Source of the DNA: JAUPVL01 sp964512085
GTDB taxonomy: Bacteria > Patescibacteriota > Saccharimonadia > CAILAD01 > BJGX01
Length of the DNA stretch: 64,000 nucleotides
Assembly: GCA_964512085.1 (NCBI GenBank)
Contig: CAZEIU010000002.1
Location: 4,879 to 68,878, forward strand
Direction of reading: 5' to 3'
A model generated the notes under the pieces. It worked only from the letters and a program-made list of their open reading frames with translations. It had not been told where the DNA came from and did no database searches. This document shows, in pieces, positions 50,863 to 58,597 of the stretch; within the stretch, counting starts at the first letter, position 1, and each line of letters opens with the position of its first letter. Both the position numbers and the translations under genes were made by a program.

Positions 50863-53457
50863 ATGTCTTTAATTTCCAAAATTTTTGGTGATCCAAATGC
50901 GCGTGAGGTAAAAAAAGCTCAAGCTAGAGTTTTGCGTATCAATGAGCTTGAGCCAGAAATGCAAAAACTTACCGACACTCAGCTCAAAGCTAAAACGGCC
51001 GAGTTCAAACAAAGACTTAGCAACAAGAAAAACAAAGAGACCCTAGACGACTTGTTAATTGAAGCTTTTGCTGTAGTAAGAGAGGCTAGCTCAAGGGTGC
51101 TGAAACAACGTCATTACGATGTGCAGTTAATTGGTGGAATAGTACTACATCAAGGAGCAATTGCCGAGATGCGCACTGGCGAGGGTAAGACATTGGTGGC
51201 AACTTTACCGTTGTATCTAAATGCTCTGACTGAAAAAGGCGCCCACTTAGTTACTGTAAACGATTATCTAGCCCGATTGCATGCTGGTTGGATGGGGCAA
51301 GTTTATTACTTTTTGGGTATGAGCACCGGTGTAATTATGCAAAGCGCTGCTTATGTATATGACCCAGAATACACCAACGAAGATCATGATGACGAACGAC
51401 TTAGGCACTTGCGAGAAGTAGATAGAGCTGAAGCCTACAGGGCTGACATTACTTATGGCACAAATAACGAATTTGGCTTTGATTATTTACGCGATAATAT
51501 GATTCAAGATGTATCGCAAATTGTTCAGCGTGAGCTTAATTTTGCTATTGTTGACGAAGTTGACTCTATTTTGATAGATGAAGCCCGTACCCCACTAATC
51601 ATTTCGCAACCAGCTGGTAAGAGCACTGAGCGATATTACACCTTTGCACGTATCGCCAAAACTCTAAAAGAAGAATCAGACTATACCAAAGACGAAAAGC
51701 AAAAAGCTGTTAGCTTGACCGAAGAAGGAATTAGAAAAGTAGAGAAGGCCTTGGGGGTCAAAAATATATACGAGGCTGGTCGAATTGAAGATGTACACCA
51801 CGTAGAAGCTGCTCTTAAGGCCGAAGCTTTGTTTGTAAAAGACAAAGACTATGTTGTTTCTGAAGACGGCGAGATAGTAATTGTTGATGAGTTTACTGGT
51901 AGAATGCTGCCAGGGCGTCGGTACAACGAAGGCTTGCACCAAGCAATTGAGGCCAAAGAAAATGTTCAAATTCAAGCCGAGAGTCAAACTCTAGCCACAA
52001 TTACGTTTCAAAACCTTTTTAGACTTTATTCCAAGCTAAGCGGTATGACCGGTACAGCTCTTACCGAAGCCGAAGAGTTCGCCAAAATTTATAGCCTAGA
52101 GGTGACAGTTATACCTACACACAAGCCAATGATTCGCAAAGACTTGTCTGATAGAATTTATCGTTCTGAAACCGCTAAATACAATGCTGTGGTCGAGGAG
52201 ACACGTATGCGTAATGAGCTTGGCCAGCCCGTGCTAATTGGTACCGTAAGTATTGAAAAAAACGAGCTCCTTAGCCGAATGCTCAATAAAGCCGGAGTGA
52301 ATCATCAAGTACTAAATGCCAAGAATAATGAAGCTGAAGCTGGTATTGTAGCTGAGGCCGGCCGGCTTGGTGCGGTTACTCTGGCTACCAACATTGCTGG
52401 TCGTGGTACCGACATTGTGCTAGATGAAGCCGCAAAAGAACTTGGCGGGTTGCATGTAATTGGTACCGAACGCCATGAATCGCGTAGAATCGATAATCAG
52501 CTTAGAGGTCGTTCTGGACGTCAAGGTGACCCTGGTAGCAGTCAATTTTATGTAAGCGTAGAAGATGATCTTATGCGAGTTTTTGGTGGCGATAGAATAG
52601 GCTCACTTATGAATACCTTAAATGTCGACGAAAATACTCCAATAGAAAACAAGGTTATCTCTCGTAGCTTAGAAACCGCTCAAAAAAGAGTAGAGGGTCA
52701 CAACTTTGATATTCGCAAGCATTTGGTTGAGTACGACGATGTGATGAACTCACAGCGCGAAATAATTTACAAGATGCGTCGTCAGTTCTTGAGCGAAAAA
52801 GACCTCAAGCCGCAAATAATGCAAATGCTACAAGGAGAGTTTAGCGCTATTATAAAAGCCCATACCAACACTTCTACTGGCATGGTAGATCTCAAAAAAG
52901 TACAAGAAATAGCCTCGACAATAATCGAACTGCCAAGTAATTGGCACGAGAGCATTGTAGAGAAAAACGTCGACGCACTAGTAAATAACTTGAGTGACTT
53001 TGCCAATAAGCAGTACCAAAAAAGACTCAAAACTTTTGGCGCTGATACTATGCAACTTATCAATAAACTGGTTTGTCTTAAAGTGGTCGATTCGGCATGG
53101 CTTCAACACCTTGAGACAATGGATCATTTAAGGGATGGAATCGGCTTGAGGGGCTACGCTCAAAAAGATCCACTTGTAGAATACAAGGCAGAAGCCTTTA
53201 GATTATTTAATTCACTCTTAAGTGGTATAAATGCTGAAGTAGCTGGCACAATCTATAAGGTAGAGATTCAACCTCAAGAGGCCGTAGAAGCTCCTCAGAC
53301 CGAAATTACTCAAGCTGCTGCCAATGCTCGCGCAATAGCTCCCAACGAAGAAGGTGAGCCTGTAACAACCACCACTAAGAAGCAAAAATCAGCCAAACGT
53401 AAGCCGGTGAATTTAGCGCCTATGCGTAAAAAACGCAAGAAACGCAAGAAACGCTAA
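50863..53457 (+). CDS. secA: Preprotein translocase ATPase SecA
   Basis: 864 residues. Walker A MRTGEGKTLVATLP, ITYGTNNEFGFDYLRDNM, Walker B VDEVDSILIDEARTPLIIS, helicase motifs RGTDIVLDE and GRSGRQGDPGSS. The usual zinc-binding C-terminus is missing; the protein ends in a poly-basic tail (RKKRKKRKKR). It drives Sec export. AGGAG at 50853-50858 precedes the ATG, with an extended -10 (TGG TATAAT, 50833-50838) upstream. Last of the greA-secA run. Confidence 0.96.
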   Translation: MSLISKIFGDPNAREVKKAQARVLRINELEPEMQKLTDTQLKAKTAEFKQRLSNKKNKETLDDLLIEAFAVVREASSRVLKQRHYDVQLIGGIVLHQGAIAEMRTGEGKTLVATLPLYLNALTEKGAHLVTVNDYLARLHAGWMGQVYYFLGMSTGVIMQSAAYVYDPEYTNEDHDDERLRHLREVDRAEAYRADITYGTNNEFGFDYLRDNMIQDVSQIVQRELNFAIVDEVDSILIDEARTPLIISQPAGKSTERYYTFARIAKTLKEESDYTKDEKQKAVSLTEEGIRKVEKALGVKNIYEAGRIEDVHHVEAALKAEALFVKDKDYVVSEDGEIVIVDEFTGRMLPGRRYNEGLHQAIEAKENVQIQAESQTLATITFQNLFRLYSKLSGMTGTALTEAEEFAKIYSLEVTVIPTHKPMIRKDLSDRIYRSETAKYNAVVEETRMRNELGQPVLIGTVSIEKNELLSRMLNKAGVNHQVLNAKNNEAEAGIVAEAGRLGAVTLATNIAGRGTDIVLDEAAKELGGLHVIGTERHESRRIDNQLRGRSGRQGDPGSSQFYVSVEDDLMRVFGGDRIGSLMNTLNVDENTPIENKVISRSLETAQKRVEGHNFDIRKHLVEYDDVMNSQREIIYKMRRQFLSEKDLKPQIMQMLQGEFSAIIKAHTNTSTGMVDLKKVQEIASTIIELPSNWHESIVEKNVDALVNNLSDFANKQYQKRLKTFGADTMQLINKLVCLKVVDSAWLQHLETMDHLRDGIGLRGYAQKDPLVEYKAEAFRLFNSLLSGINAEVAGTIYKVEIQPQEAVEAPQTEITQAAANARAIAPNEEGEPVTTTTKKQKSAKRKPVNLAPMRKKRKKRKKR

Positions 53458-53460
53458 GCT

Positions 53461-53526
53461 TTGTAATTATTACAACACATTGACTTGTTTTTCTAAATTC
53501 CATACTATATAGTTATAAGCATAACT
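53461..53526 (+). promoter_or_regulatory. Promoter with two flanking palindromes upstream of the 701-residue gene
   Basis: TTGTAAT-T-ATTACAA (53461-53475) is a 15-base perfect palindrome 5 bases before TTGACT (53480-53485 region), which is 17 bases from TACTAT (53503-53508). A second repeat, AGTTAT/ATAACT (53511-53526), covers the predicted transcript start. The arrangement suggests protein-controlled expression. Confidence 0.5.
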
Positions 53527-53550
53527 ATTTAAAAATTAGGAAAAATAAAC

Positions 53551-55656
53551 ATGGCCGAGGGTAGAGAATCAACTTCTGATGGTGGCGCACCATCAACGGG
53601 TCCGGAATCAAATCCGACCTTAAACGATGAACTAAAAGATATTATACGTTCTAATGGGGGTAGTCCGGAGGATGTCAGCAATTCAAGCTCTGAAGCCAAA
53701 GAAACTCCAAAATCTGAGGATATATCAAGACCGACGACAGAAGGTATTGAAACATATAGCGAGCACGATAGAAAGGCAGCCATAAGTAAAGCTGTAGAGG
53801 ATATCGATAAAGAAATTAAAACTGCCAGTGGTATTCAAAAAGATTTACTAGAAGTGCAAAAAGAGGCTTTAGAAACTGCTTATTTAAGTAGTGGAGATGG
53901 CGAAGCAAAACCAACGGCCGAAGCTAAAGAAAAAGCCACTCCAGAAGACATAGAGAGAGCCAAGGCTAGAGTATCAGAGCTACAAGAACGTGTAGGCAAG
54001 ATAAGTACTATGGGCGAAGAGCCATCCGAAGTCGATGCCGAAGATTTACTACGTTATGTAGAGGCTCAAGAAGAGCTAGCCTCGCTCGATAAGACTAAAA
54101 AAGTTGGCCTTACTATTTATCAGGCTGAGGTTATTAAAGAAGATCTTATTGCAAAAAGAGCTGTAGCTAAATTAGAAGGTAACGCTGAACAAGTAGACGA
54201 AATCAACCAAGATCTTACTAAAATACGAGGTTATGAACGTAAACTACGAACTGCCGAGAGAAAACAAGAGCCTACTGGCCCTGCGACTGTAGATAGAGAT
54301 GATGTACGATTTGAAGTAAATGCTCGTCGGCAAAGTGGCGGTGGTAGTAGACCAGGTCCCGGACAAAGACCACCCGGAGAAGATCCAATAACTGATCCGC
54401 CCAGTGAGATACCAGGAGAAGTACCGCCAGGAGGTGAGCCACCTAACCAGGACCCTCCAGCCGAAGACCCGCCAGAGAATCCAAGCGGAGAGCCAAGTAA
54501 CGAACTGACACCAGAAGATGTCGTAGAACGCTTAAGTGATGAGCTCGACAAGAGAATAAATGATTTTGCCGCGGCTCGTGTTGAAGCCGAAAAGATACTT
54601 GCTAGCAGCGAAGATAAAGAAAGACTTGCTAAAGCTGAAGAAGCCTTAAATGAAGCCTTTAACAACTGGTCTGAAGTCACGGCAATTTACCTTGCTTCGA
54701 CGCTTCGTGAAAAACAATCCGAAATTTCAGATATTAATACTAAAAATGCTGTTTTAACACAAGAAGTTCAAGATCTTGAAGAAGCCTTTAGGGTGCCTGG
54801 AGGTACGGCAGAGCAAAAGGCTATTCAAAGAGAACGGATTGATACCAAAAAGGCCGAAATAGAGGCCAACAAAGCCCGAAAAACACAACTAGAACAAGAA
54901 GTTGCCGAAATTGTGGTTGACCAGGATCGATACTTAGCTCAGAGGTTAGTCGGTGTTCGACAAACTGTTGATAGCAAGATGCTCGAAATTCGTACAAAAC
55001 AACATCCTAAATTGGTCAAATTTACTAAATGGATTGAAAAACATCCAATGGTTAAAACTGCAGTTGGCTTGGGTCTCTTAGGGGCCGGCATAGTTGGGGT
55101 GACTATTGGCGCACCGGCAGCAGTCATTGTCGGCATAGGAGTGGCTCGAGCTGGAGTAGCAGCATTTGGTGCCTATACGGCCTCTCGTGGTGCAGGTGAA
55201 GTAGTTGGTAATAGGTTTGTCGGTAGCGAAAACAGTAAGCAAACTATCGAAGAAGAAACAGCAGGTGAGCGCAAACAATCAACTTCGCGTCGTTGGAGTA
55301 AACGCGCAGGAGCCGCAGCCGCAGCATTCGCCGGTATATTTGCTCTTACCCATATGCCTACCGCCAAACCACCAACTAGTACCGGCCAACGTTGGGATAC
55401 CCTAAACCCATCCGGACGTGGTGGCGGAAACCCATTACTAGATCAAGCCCGAGCAGAAGGTCTTACGGGTAGCCGATTGCAAGAATCTATGGACCACTTA
55501 AGAGGTACAATTTCATATGACTTATGGCGCAAAATACAAGCGCTTCCTGCTGATAAACAACAGATATATTATGCGCTAACAAACAGAGCACAGAATAATA
55601 TTAATGGCCCAGTACTAGCAAGATTCTTAACTGGCGTATCTAATGGTCAGATATAA
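53551..55656 (+). CDS. Large coiled-coil, proline-rich protein with hydrophobic C-terminal segments
   Basis: 701 residues, unrecognised. Layout: disordered Ser/Glu N-terminus (1-70), helical coiled coil (70-245), a Pro/Gly/Glu linker (about 260-325 with many PPGE/EDPP units), a second long coiled coil (325-485), a Gly/Ala-rich hydrophobic stretch (about 500-550), a basic linker, a second short hydrophobic stretch (590-605) and a polar tail. No N-terminal signal peptide, so the coils are probably cytoplasmic and the C-terminal part membrane-associated. AGGA precedes the ATG. It leads an operon with two small DUF5663-like genes. A structural or secretion-machine scaffold is possible; this is speculation. 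Confidence 0.6.
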   Translation: MAEGRESTSDGGAPSTGPESNPTLNDELKDIIRSNGGSPEDVSNSSSEAKETPKSEDISRPTTEGIETYSEHDRKAAISKAVEDIDKEIKTASGIQKDLLEVQKEALETAYLSSGDGEAKPTAEAKEKATPEDIERAKARVSELQERVGKISTMGEEPSEVDAEDLLRYVEAQEELASLDKTKKVGLTIYQAEVIKEDLIAKRAVAKLEGNAEQVDEINQDLTKIRGYERKLRTAERKQEPTGPATVDRDDVRFEVNARRQSGGGSRPGPGQRPPGEDPITDPPSEIPGEVPPGGEPPNQDPPAEDPPENPSGEPSNELTPEDVVERLSDELDKRINDFAAARVEAEKILASSEDKERLAKAEEALNEAFNNWSEVTAIYLASTLREKQSEISDINTKNAVLTQEVQDLEEAFRVPGGTAEQKAIQRERIDTKKAEIEANKARKTQLEQEVAEIVVDQDRYLAQRLVGVRQTVDSKMLEIRTKQHPKLVKFTKWIEKHPMVKTAVGLGLLGAGIVGVTIGAPAAVIVGIGVARAGVAAFGAYTASRGAGEVVGNRFVGSENSKQTIEEETAGERKQSTSRRWSKRAGAAAAAFAGIFALTHMPTAKPPTSTGQRWDTLNPSGRGGGNPLLDQARAEGLTGSRLQESMDHLRGTISYDLWRKIQALPADKQQIYYALTNRAQNNINGPVLARFLTGVSNGQI

Positions 55657-55678
55657 AAGGTAGAAAGGTAATAAACAA

Positions 55679-56032
55679 ATGGCAACTCAACTAAAAGACG
55701 AATTTTTTAAAGACATGGGCATAGATGATTTTAGCGAAGAAGAAAAAGTAAATTTTACCGATAATTTCTTGCAAGAACTCAATGCTAGAGTAAATATGCG
55801 TTTGCTCGATAAGCTCAGTGAAGAACAAGCTCAGCAATTAAATAAATTGATAGAGCAAGATGATGATAAAGCTATAGATGATTTTAGACGCAGTGTAATG
55901 CCCGATATTGATACCGTAACTGCCGAAGAATTTGCTAGTCTGCAAAAAGAAATAAAAGACGAAAATAATAACGAAGCTCAAAATAATACGAGTGCAGATG
56001 TGCAGCCTGCACCGGTAGTAAACGAAAGCTAA
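55679..56032 (+). CDS. DUF5663-like small acidic protein A
   Basis: 117 residues, acidic and helical, without signal or membrane segment. The core FTDNFLQELNARVNMRLLDKLSEEQAQQLNKLIE matches the DUF5663 pattern seen in candidate-phyla bacteria. The C-terminal third is Asn/Ala-rich and probably disordered. It starts 22 bases after the coiled-coil gene, behind AGAAAGG, and is followed after 8 bases by a paralogue. Confidence 0.68.
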   Translation: MATQLKDEFFKDMGIDDFSEEEKVNFTDNFLQELNARVNMRLLDKLSEEQAQQLNKLIEQDDDKAIDDFRRSVMPDIDTVTAEEFASLQKEIKDENNNEAQNNTSADVQPAPVVNES

Positions 56033-56040
56033 GAGGAAAT

Positions 56041-56394
56041 ATGCTAACCAAAGAACAAATTATCACAAAGCTCGGAATCCAAAACCAAGACGAAAAAACT
56101 CAGCAAGATACCCTACAACAACTTGCCGATGCTGTGCGTACTAGAATAATGTTTAAAATCTCAGAAAAACTATCCGATGAAAACTTAGATGAACTTGGTG
56201 TTATTATCGACTCTGATAAACCTGATGACCAAAAAGGTCAAGAAATTGATGCCTATGTGGCCTCGCATATCGAGAACTATGATGCTTGGGCTGCCCAAAT
56301 AGAAGAAGATACCATAAACGAAATCGCTAATAATAGAGAGGCAATCCTCGACGAAGTGCAAGCAAAGATGCACTCTACTACGCCAACAGACTAA
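56041..56394 (+). CDS. DUF5663-like small acidic protein B (paralogue of A)
   Basis: 117 residues, the same length and layout as its neighbour: LQQLADAVRTRIMFKISEKLSDENLDELGVIID corresponds to the core of protein A with conserved hydrophobic spacing and the (E/D)KLS(E/D) turn. The pair probably arose by tandem duplication and then diverged. AGAGGAAAT lies at the ATG. Function unknown; co-transcription with the 701-residue protein suggests they bind it or each other. Confidence 0.62.
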   Translation: MLTKEQIITKLGIQNQDEKTQQDTLQQLADAVRTRIMFKISEKLSDENLDELGVIIDSDKPDDQKGQEIDAYVASHIENYDAWAAQIEEDTINEIANNREAILDEVQAKMHSTTPTD

Positions 56395-56431
56395 TTCGAA
56401 ATAATTGTAAACATAAGCACTAGTTTTATAC

Positions 56432-56460
56432 TTGACAAACCATAGTATTTGTAGTAGTCT
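56432..56460 (+). promoter_or_regulatory. Promoter of the 194-residue membrane protein gene
   Basis: TTGACA (56432-56437), a 17-base spacer and TAGTCT (56455-56460). The leader begins near GGCAATTCGCA (56470-56480), the same 11 bases as in the zinc-ribbon gene leader at 28133. Confidence 0.6.
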
Positions 56461-56501
56461 CATACAGAAGGCAATTCGCAGAAACTTGTGGGTGGCCATC
56501 G

Positions 56502-56525
56502 TCCTTTGTCAATTGAAAGAAAGGA
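56502..56525 (+). promoter_or_regulatory. SD-sequestering hairpin
   Basis: TCCTTT (56502-56507) is exactly complementary to AAAGGA (56520-56525), the SD of the GTG-started gene at 56532, across a 12-base loop. Confidence 0.4.
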
Positions 56526-56531
56526 AAGAGT

Positions 56532-57116
56532 GTGAGTAACACTCCGCCAGACTTGCAAGGTCTAAATGATGACATTGATCATCTATACGATAATTTGCTC
56601 CCTGATATCTGGCAGCGCGTTACAGCTCGTGTAAACCTGCCGATGCTTTTTGCAGTATTCTTTGGTTCGTGGTTGGTATTCTACCTTTACATGCGCAATG
56701 CAGTGCTCAACTGGCACTGGGATTGGGCAATGGGTAACCGTTGCGTCAATCGTGTAATGGATGTCTGTGTAAAGCATCATCACGACGATCTCAATACCAG
56801 AGCTGTTATGTATTCGCTTGCATTTGCTGCTCTTGTGAGTGCATTCGCAGTCTTGCTAATGAAGCTTAAGCCCGGTAAGGAAGTCTACCGCCCAAGTAAT
56901 AGCGACAATCGCCCGCAGTCTGGTAGCCGTACCAACTGGCGTGATCATGTTGCGGTTGCTCGCGAAACCGTCGACGATCATCGTCGTAGGGTGGCTGAGC
57001 GTTCTGCGTCGTCTACTTCTTCGGGATCTACCGATACCTCCCGCGATGAGCTATTGCGTAGAGGAGAAGTGTTCGGCATTGTGCGCCCCAGTACCCAAAA
57101 TACTTCTACCGAGTAG
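56532..57116 (+). CDS. Two-helix membrane protein with disordered basic tail
   Basis: 194 residues, GTG start. Helix at about 36-57, an extracytoplasmic loop with Trp, two Cys and clustered His (HWDWAMGNRC, DVCVKHHHDD) that could bind metal, helix at about 92-112, then a Ser/Arg-rich cytoplasmic tail of 80 residues. Unrecognised. Codon use is noticeably GC-richer than in flanking genes, as in the next gene. Ends in a strong terminator. The fact that both genes share this base composition suggests a common origin. Confidence 0.58.
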   Translation: MSNTPPDLQGLNDDIDHLYDNLLPDIWQRVTARVNLPMLFAVFFGSWLVFYLYMRNAVLNWHWDWAMGNRCVNRVMDVCVKHHHDDLNTRAVMYSLAFAALVSAFAVLLMKLKPGKEVYRPSNSDNRPQSGSRTNWRDHVAVARETVDDHRRRVAERSASSTSSGSTDTSRDELLRRGEVFGIVRPSTQNTSTE

Positions 57117-57139
57117 AATTTCTTTCTTTCATTTTTTAT

Positions 57140-57177
57140 CTTGGGGGAGAGCAATCTCCCCCAAGCATTATTTTTTT
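57140..57177 (+). terminator. Strong intrinsic terminator
   Basis: An 11-base perfect stem, CTTGGGGGAGA (57140-57150) with TCTCCCCCAAG (57155-57165), GCAA loop, then a T-rich run to 57177. Confidence 0.92.
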
Positions 57178-57186
57178 GAACCAGTA

Positions 57187-57262
57187 ACATTCTCATTTGT
57201 CCGATAAAAAGGCAAAATGAGAATGTGTCTTGTCCAAAAGACCTCGAGCCTCTTAAAGGAGG
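57187..57262 (+). promoter_or_regulatory. Stacked hairpins upstream of the secreted Cys-rich protein gene
   Basis: ACATTCTCATTT (57187-57198) and AAATGAGAATGT (57215-57226) form a perfect 12-base inverted repeat. GTCTT/AAGAC follows at about 57227-57242. CCTC (57249-57252) can then pair with GAGG (57259-57262) of the SD. No clear promoter was found between the preceding terminator and the gene, so the large repeat may be an operator or part of the leader. Confidence 0.45.
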
Positions 57263-57270
57263 TAAGTACC

Positions 57271-58302
57271 TTGAATGAACAGCGTAGATATGGTGTATTC
57301 TTTTTGTTCCTTGCAGGAGCATTGATTATTCTATTGGGTGTTACCGGACATCTTCCGACACTGTCTAGTGCTGGCGCAGATGATCCGGGGCCTCGTACTC
57401 CAGAGAACTGTACCCATAATGTAGAGTTTAAGGCTTATGGTGCTCCTTCTGGGAGTCATTTCTTTGGCGCTTCTGTCGAAGGCATTGGCGCCGATAACCA
57501 GTATCGGCAGATGCTCGATGATCGCTGTGTTGATCCGGTGATGACCGCTGCCCACATGGCATACGAGACACGTATGTGGGGTAATGGCGATGCCGACTTC
57601 AATGCTTTGGTGTACAAGTACATTAACGATCCTAGTGCGTGGCTACATGATATCAATCAGATGATTGCTTGGGAGTCTGACTGCGATAAAAGTAATCCGA
57701 CTATGTCTGGTAATTACCAGACTCTTGCTCAGAATGTTGGCAGTAATGATTCGGTAGTGCCAACACTATTCCAGACTAGCCCTAGCAGGCCCAGTTTTGA
57801 GGTATTGCGTTTGAGTTGCCCCAACTTCTACGGCTCTGGCCAGGGCAGAGTGCTCAATTTCAAAACAAACTGTCGTTTTCAGCCGGTTGCGGTGAGGTTC
57901 CCAGGGATCTCACATGTGCCGATTATGCCGACAATTAGGTATACACCACCGAGTGGTCATACCCCAGGCACTAACCCGCCTGGTACCACGCCGACTACAG
58001 GGTGTACCCATAACTGTACTACTACCAGTACTACACCTACCACTACACCTACGACCGGTTGTCCTACTGGTCCTGATGGTTGTAAGGATCCCACGGTTGG
58101 AATTAACAATGACCCTGGTGCATGTTCACTAGGGGATTGTGGTCCGAGGCCGGTCAATCCTGAGCCTCCTCCGCCCGACCCAGTACAGCCAACTGCTACT
58201 GTAGCGCCGCCTCGCAACCCGCCGCCGCCTCCGAGCGACCCTGGGCCGACGCAGCCACCTGTTACTTCTACTGTACCTTCTCCGGTGACCGTACCGGAAT
58301 AA
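57271..58302 (+). CDS. Secreted Cys-rich protein with Pro/Thr-rich tail
   Basis: 343 residues from TTG 57271, chosen for GGAGG 8 bases upstream. Signal peptide or anchor (about 7-27), then a globular region with paired Cys residues (CTHNVEFKAYG, DDRCVDPVM, WESDCDKSN, LSCPNFYG, TNCRF), and a tail of about 110 residues rich in Thr, Pro and Gly with further Cys (TPTTGC repeats, PPPPDP). Unlike its neighbours it has no LPxTG signal or C-terminal helix. High GC (57% in 57541-57600). No family recognised. Confidence 0.62.
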   Translation: MNEQRRYGVFFLFLAGALIILLGVTGHLPTLSSAGADDPGPRTPENCTHNVEFKAYGAPSGSHFFGASVEGIGADNQYRQMLDDRCVDPVMTAAHMAYETRMWGNGDADFNALVYKYINDPSAWLHDINQMIAWESDCDKSNPTMSGNYQTLAQNVGSNDSVVPTLFQTSPSRPSFEVLRLSCPNFYGSGQGRVLNFKTNCRFQPVAVRFPGISHVPIMPTIRYTPPSGHTPGTNPPGTTPTTGCTHNCTTTSTTPTTTPTTGCPTGPDGCKDPTVGINNDPGACSLGDCGPRPVNPEPPPPDPVQPTATVAPPRNPPPPPSDPGPTQPPVTSTVPSPVTVPE

Positions 58303-58317
58303 TATATACATTTACTA

Positions 58318-58345
58318 TCCCTCACCTTCATGGTGAGGGATTTTT
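58318..58345 (+). terminator. Intrinsic terminator
   Basis: TCCCTCACC (58318-58326) pairs with GGTGAGGGA (58332-58340), followed by five T residues. Confidence 0.9.
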
Positions 58346-58360
58346 ACTTTAATCAGACCA

Positions 58361-58389
58361 TTGACAATAAGCATAAGCAGTTATATTAT
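58361..58389 (+). promoter_or_regulatory. Upstream tandem promoter P1 of the LPETG gene
   Basis: TTGACA (58361-58366), a 17-base spacer and TATTAT (58384-58389). Confidence 0.65.
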
Positions 58390-58452
58390 TACGTACCAAT
58401 TAATACTAATAATATGGTCAAATAGTAAACATAAAAGATGTAAAATAATCTA

Positions 58453-58481
58453 TTGACATAAGCATATTGATATGCTATTAT
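58453..58481 (+). promoter_or_regulatory. Downstream tandem promoter P2 with operator-like palindrome in the spacer
   Basis: TTGACA (58453-58458), a 17-base spacer and TATTAT (58476-58481) with an upstream TGC. The spacer contains AGCATAT-TG-ATATGCT (58461-58476), a perfect 7+7 palindrome reaching the -10. A leader of about 110 bases follows, with AGTTG/CAACT pairing. Confidence 0.7.
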
Positions 58482-58597
58482 ACAACCTGAACGTGTGCTC
58501 ATTGAAAAATACAAAAAAAGTTGTAAAGTTTTATTTCAACTACATTTCAAATATTCGTACCAGCTTTATTATTAAGTTCTAACAAAAGGAGTTAGTT

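Noticed and set aside
960..58476. Recurrent AAGCATA(A) near several promoters (973, 53517, 58370, 58461)
   Set aside because: The motif is short and AT-rich, its position relative to the hexamers varies, and it also occurs near unrelated promoters such as pyrF, so chance is the simpler explanation.
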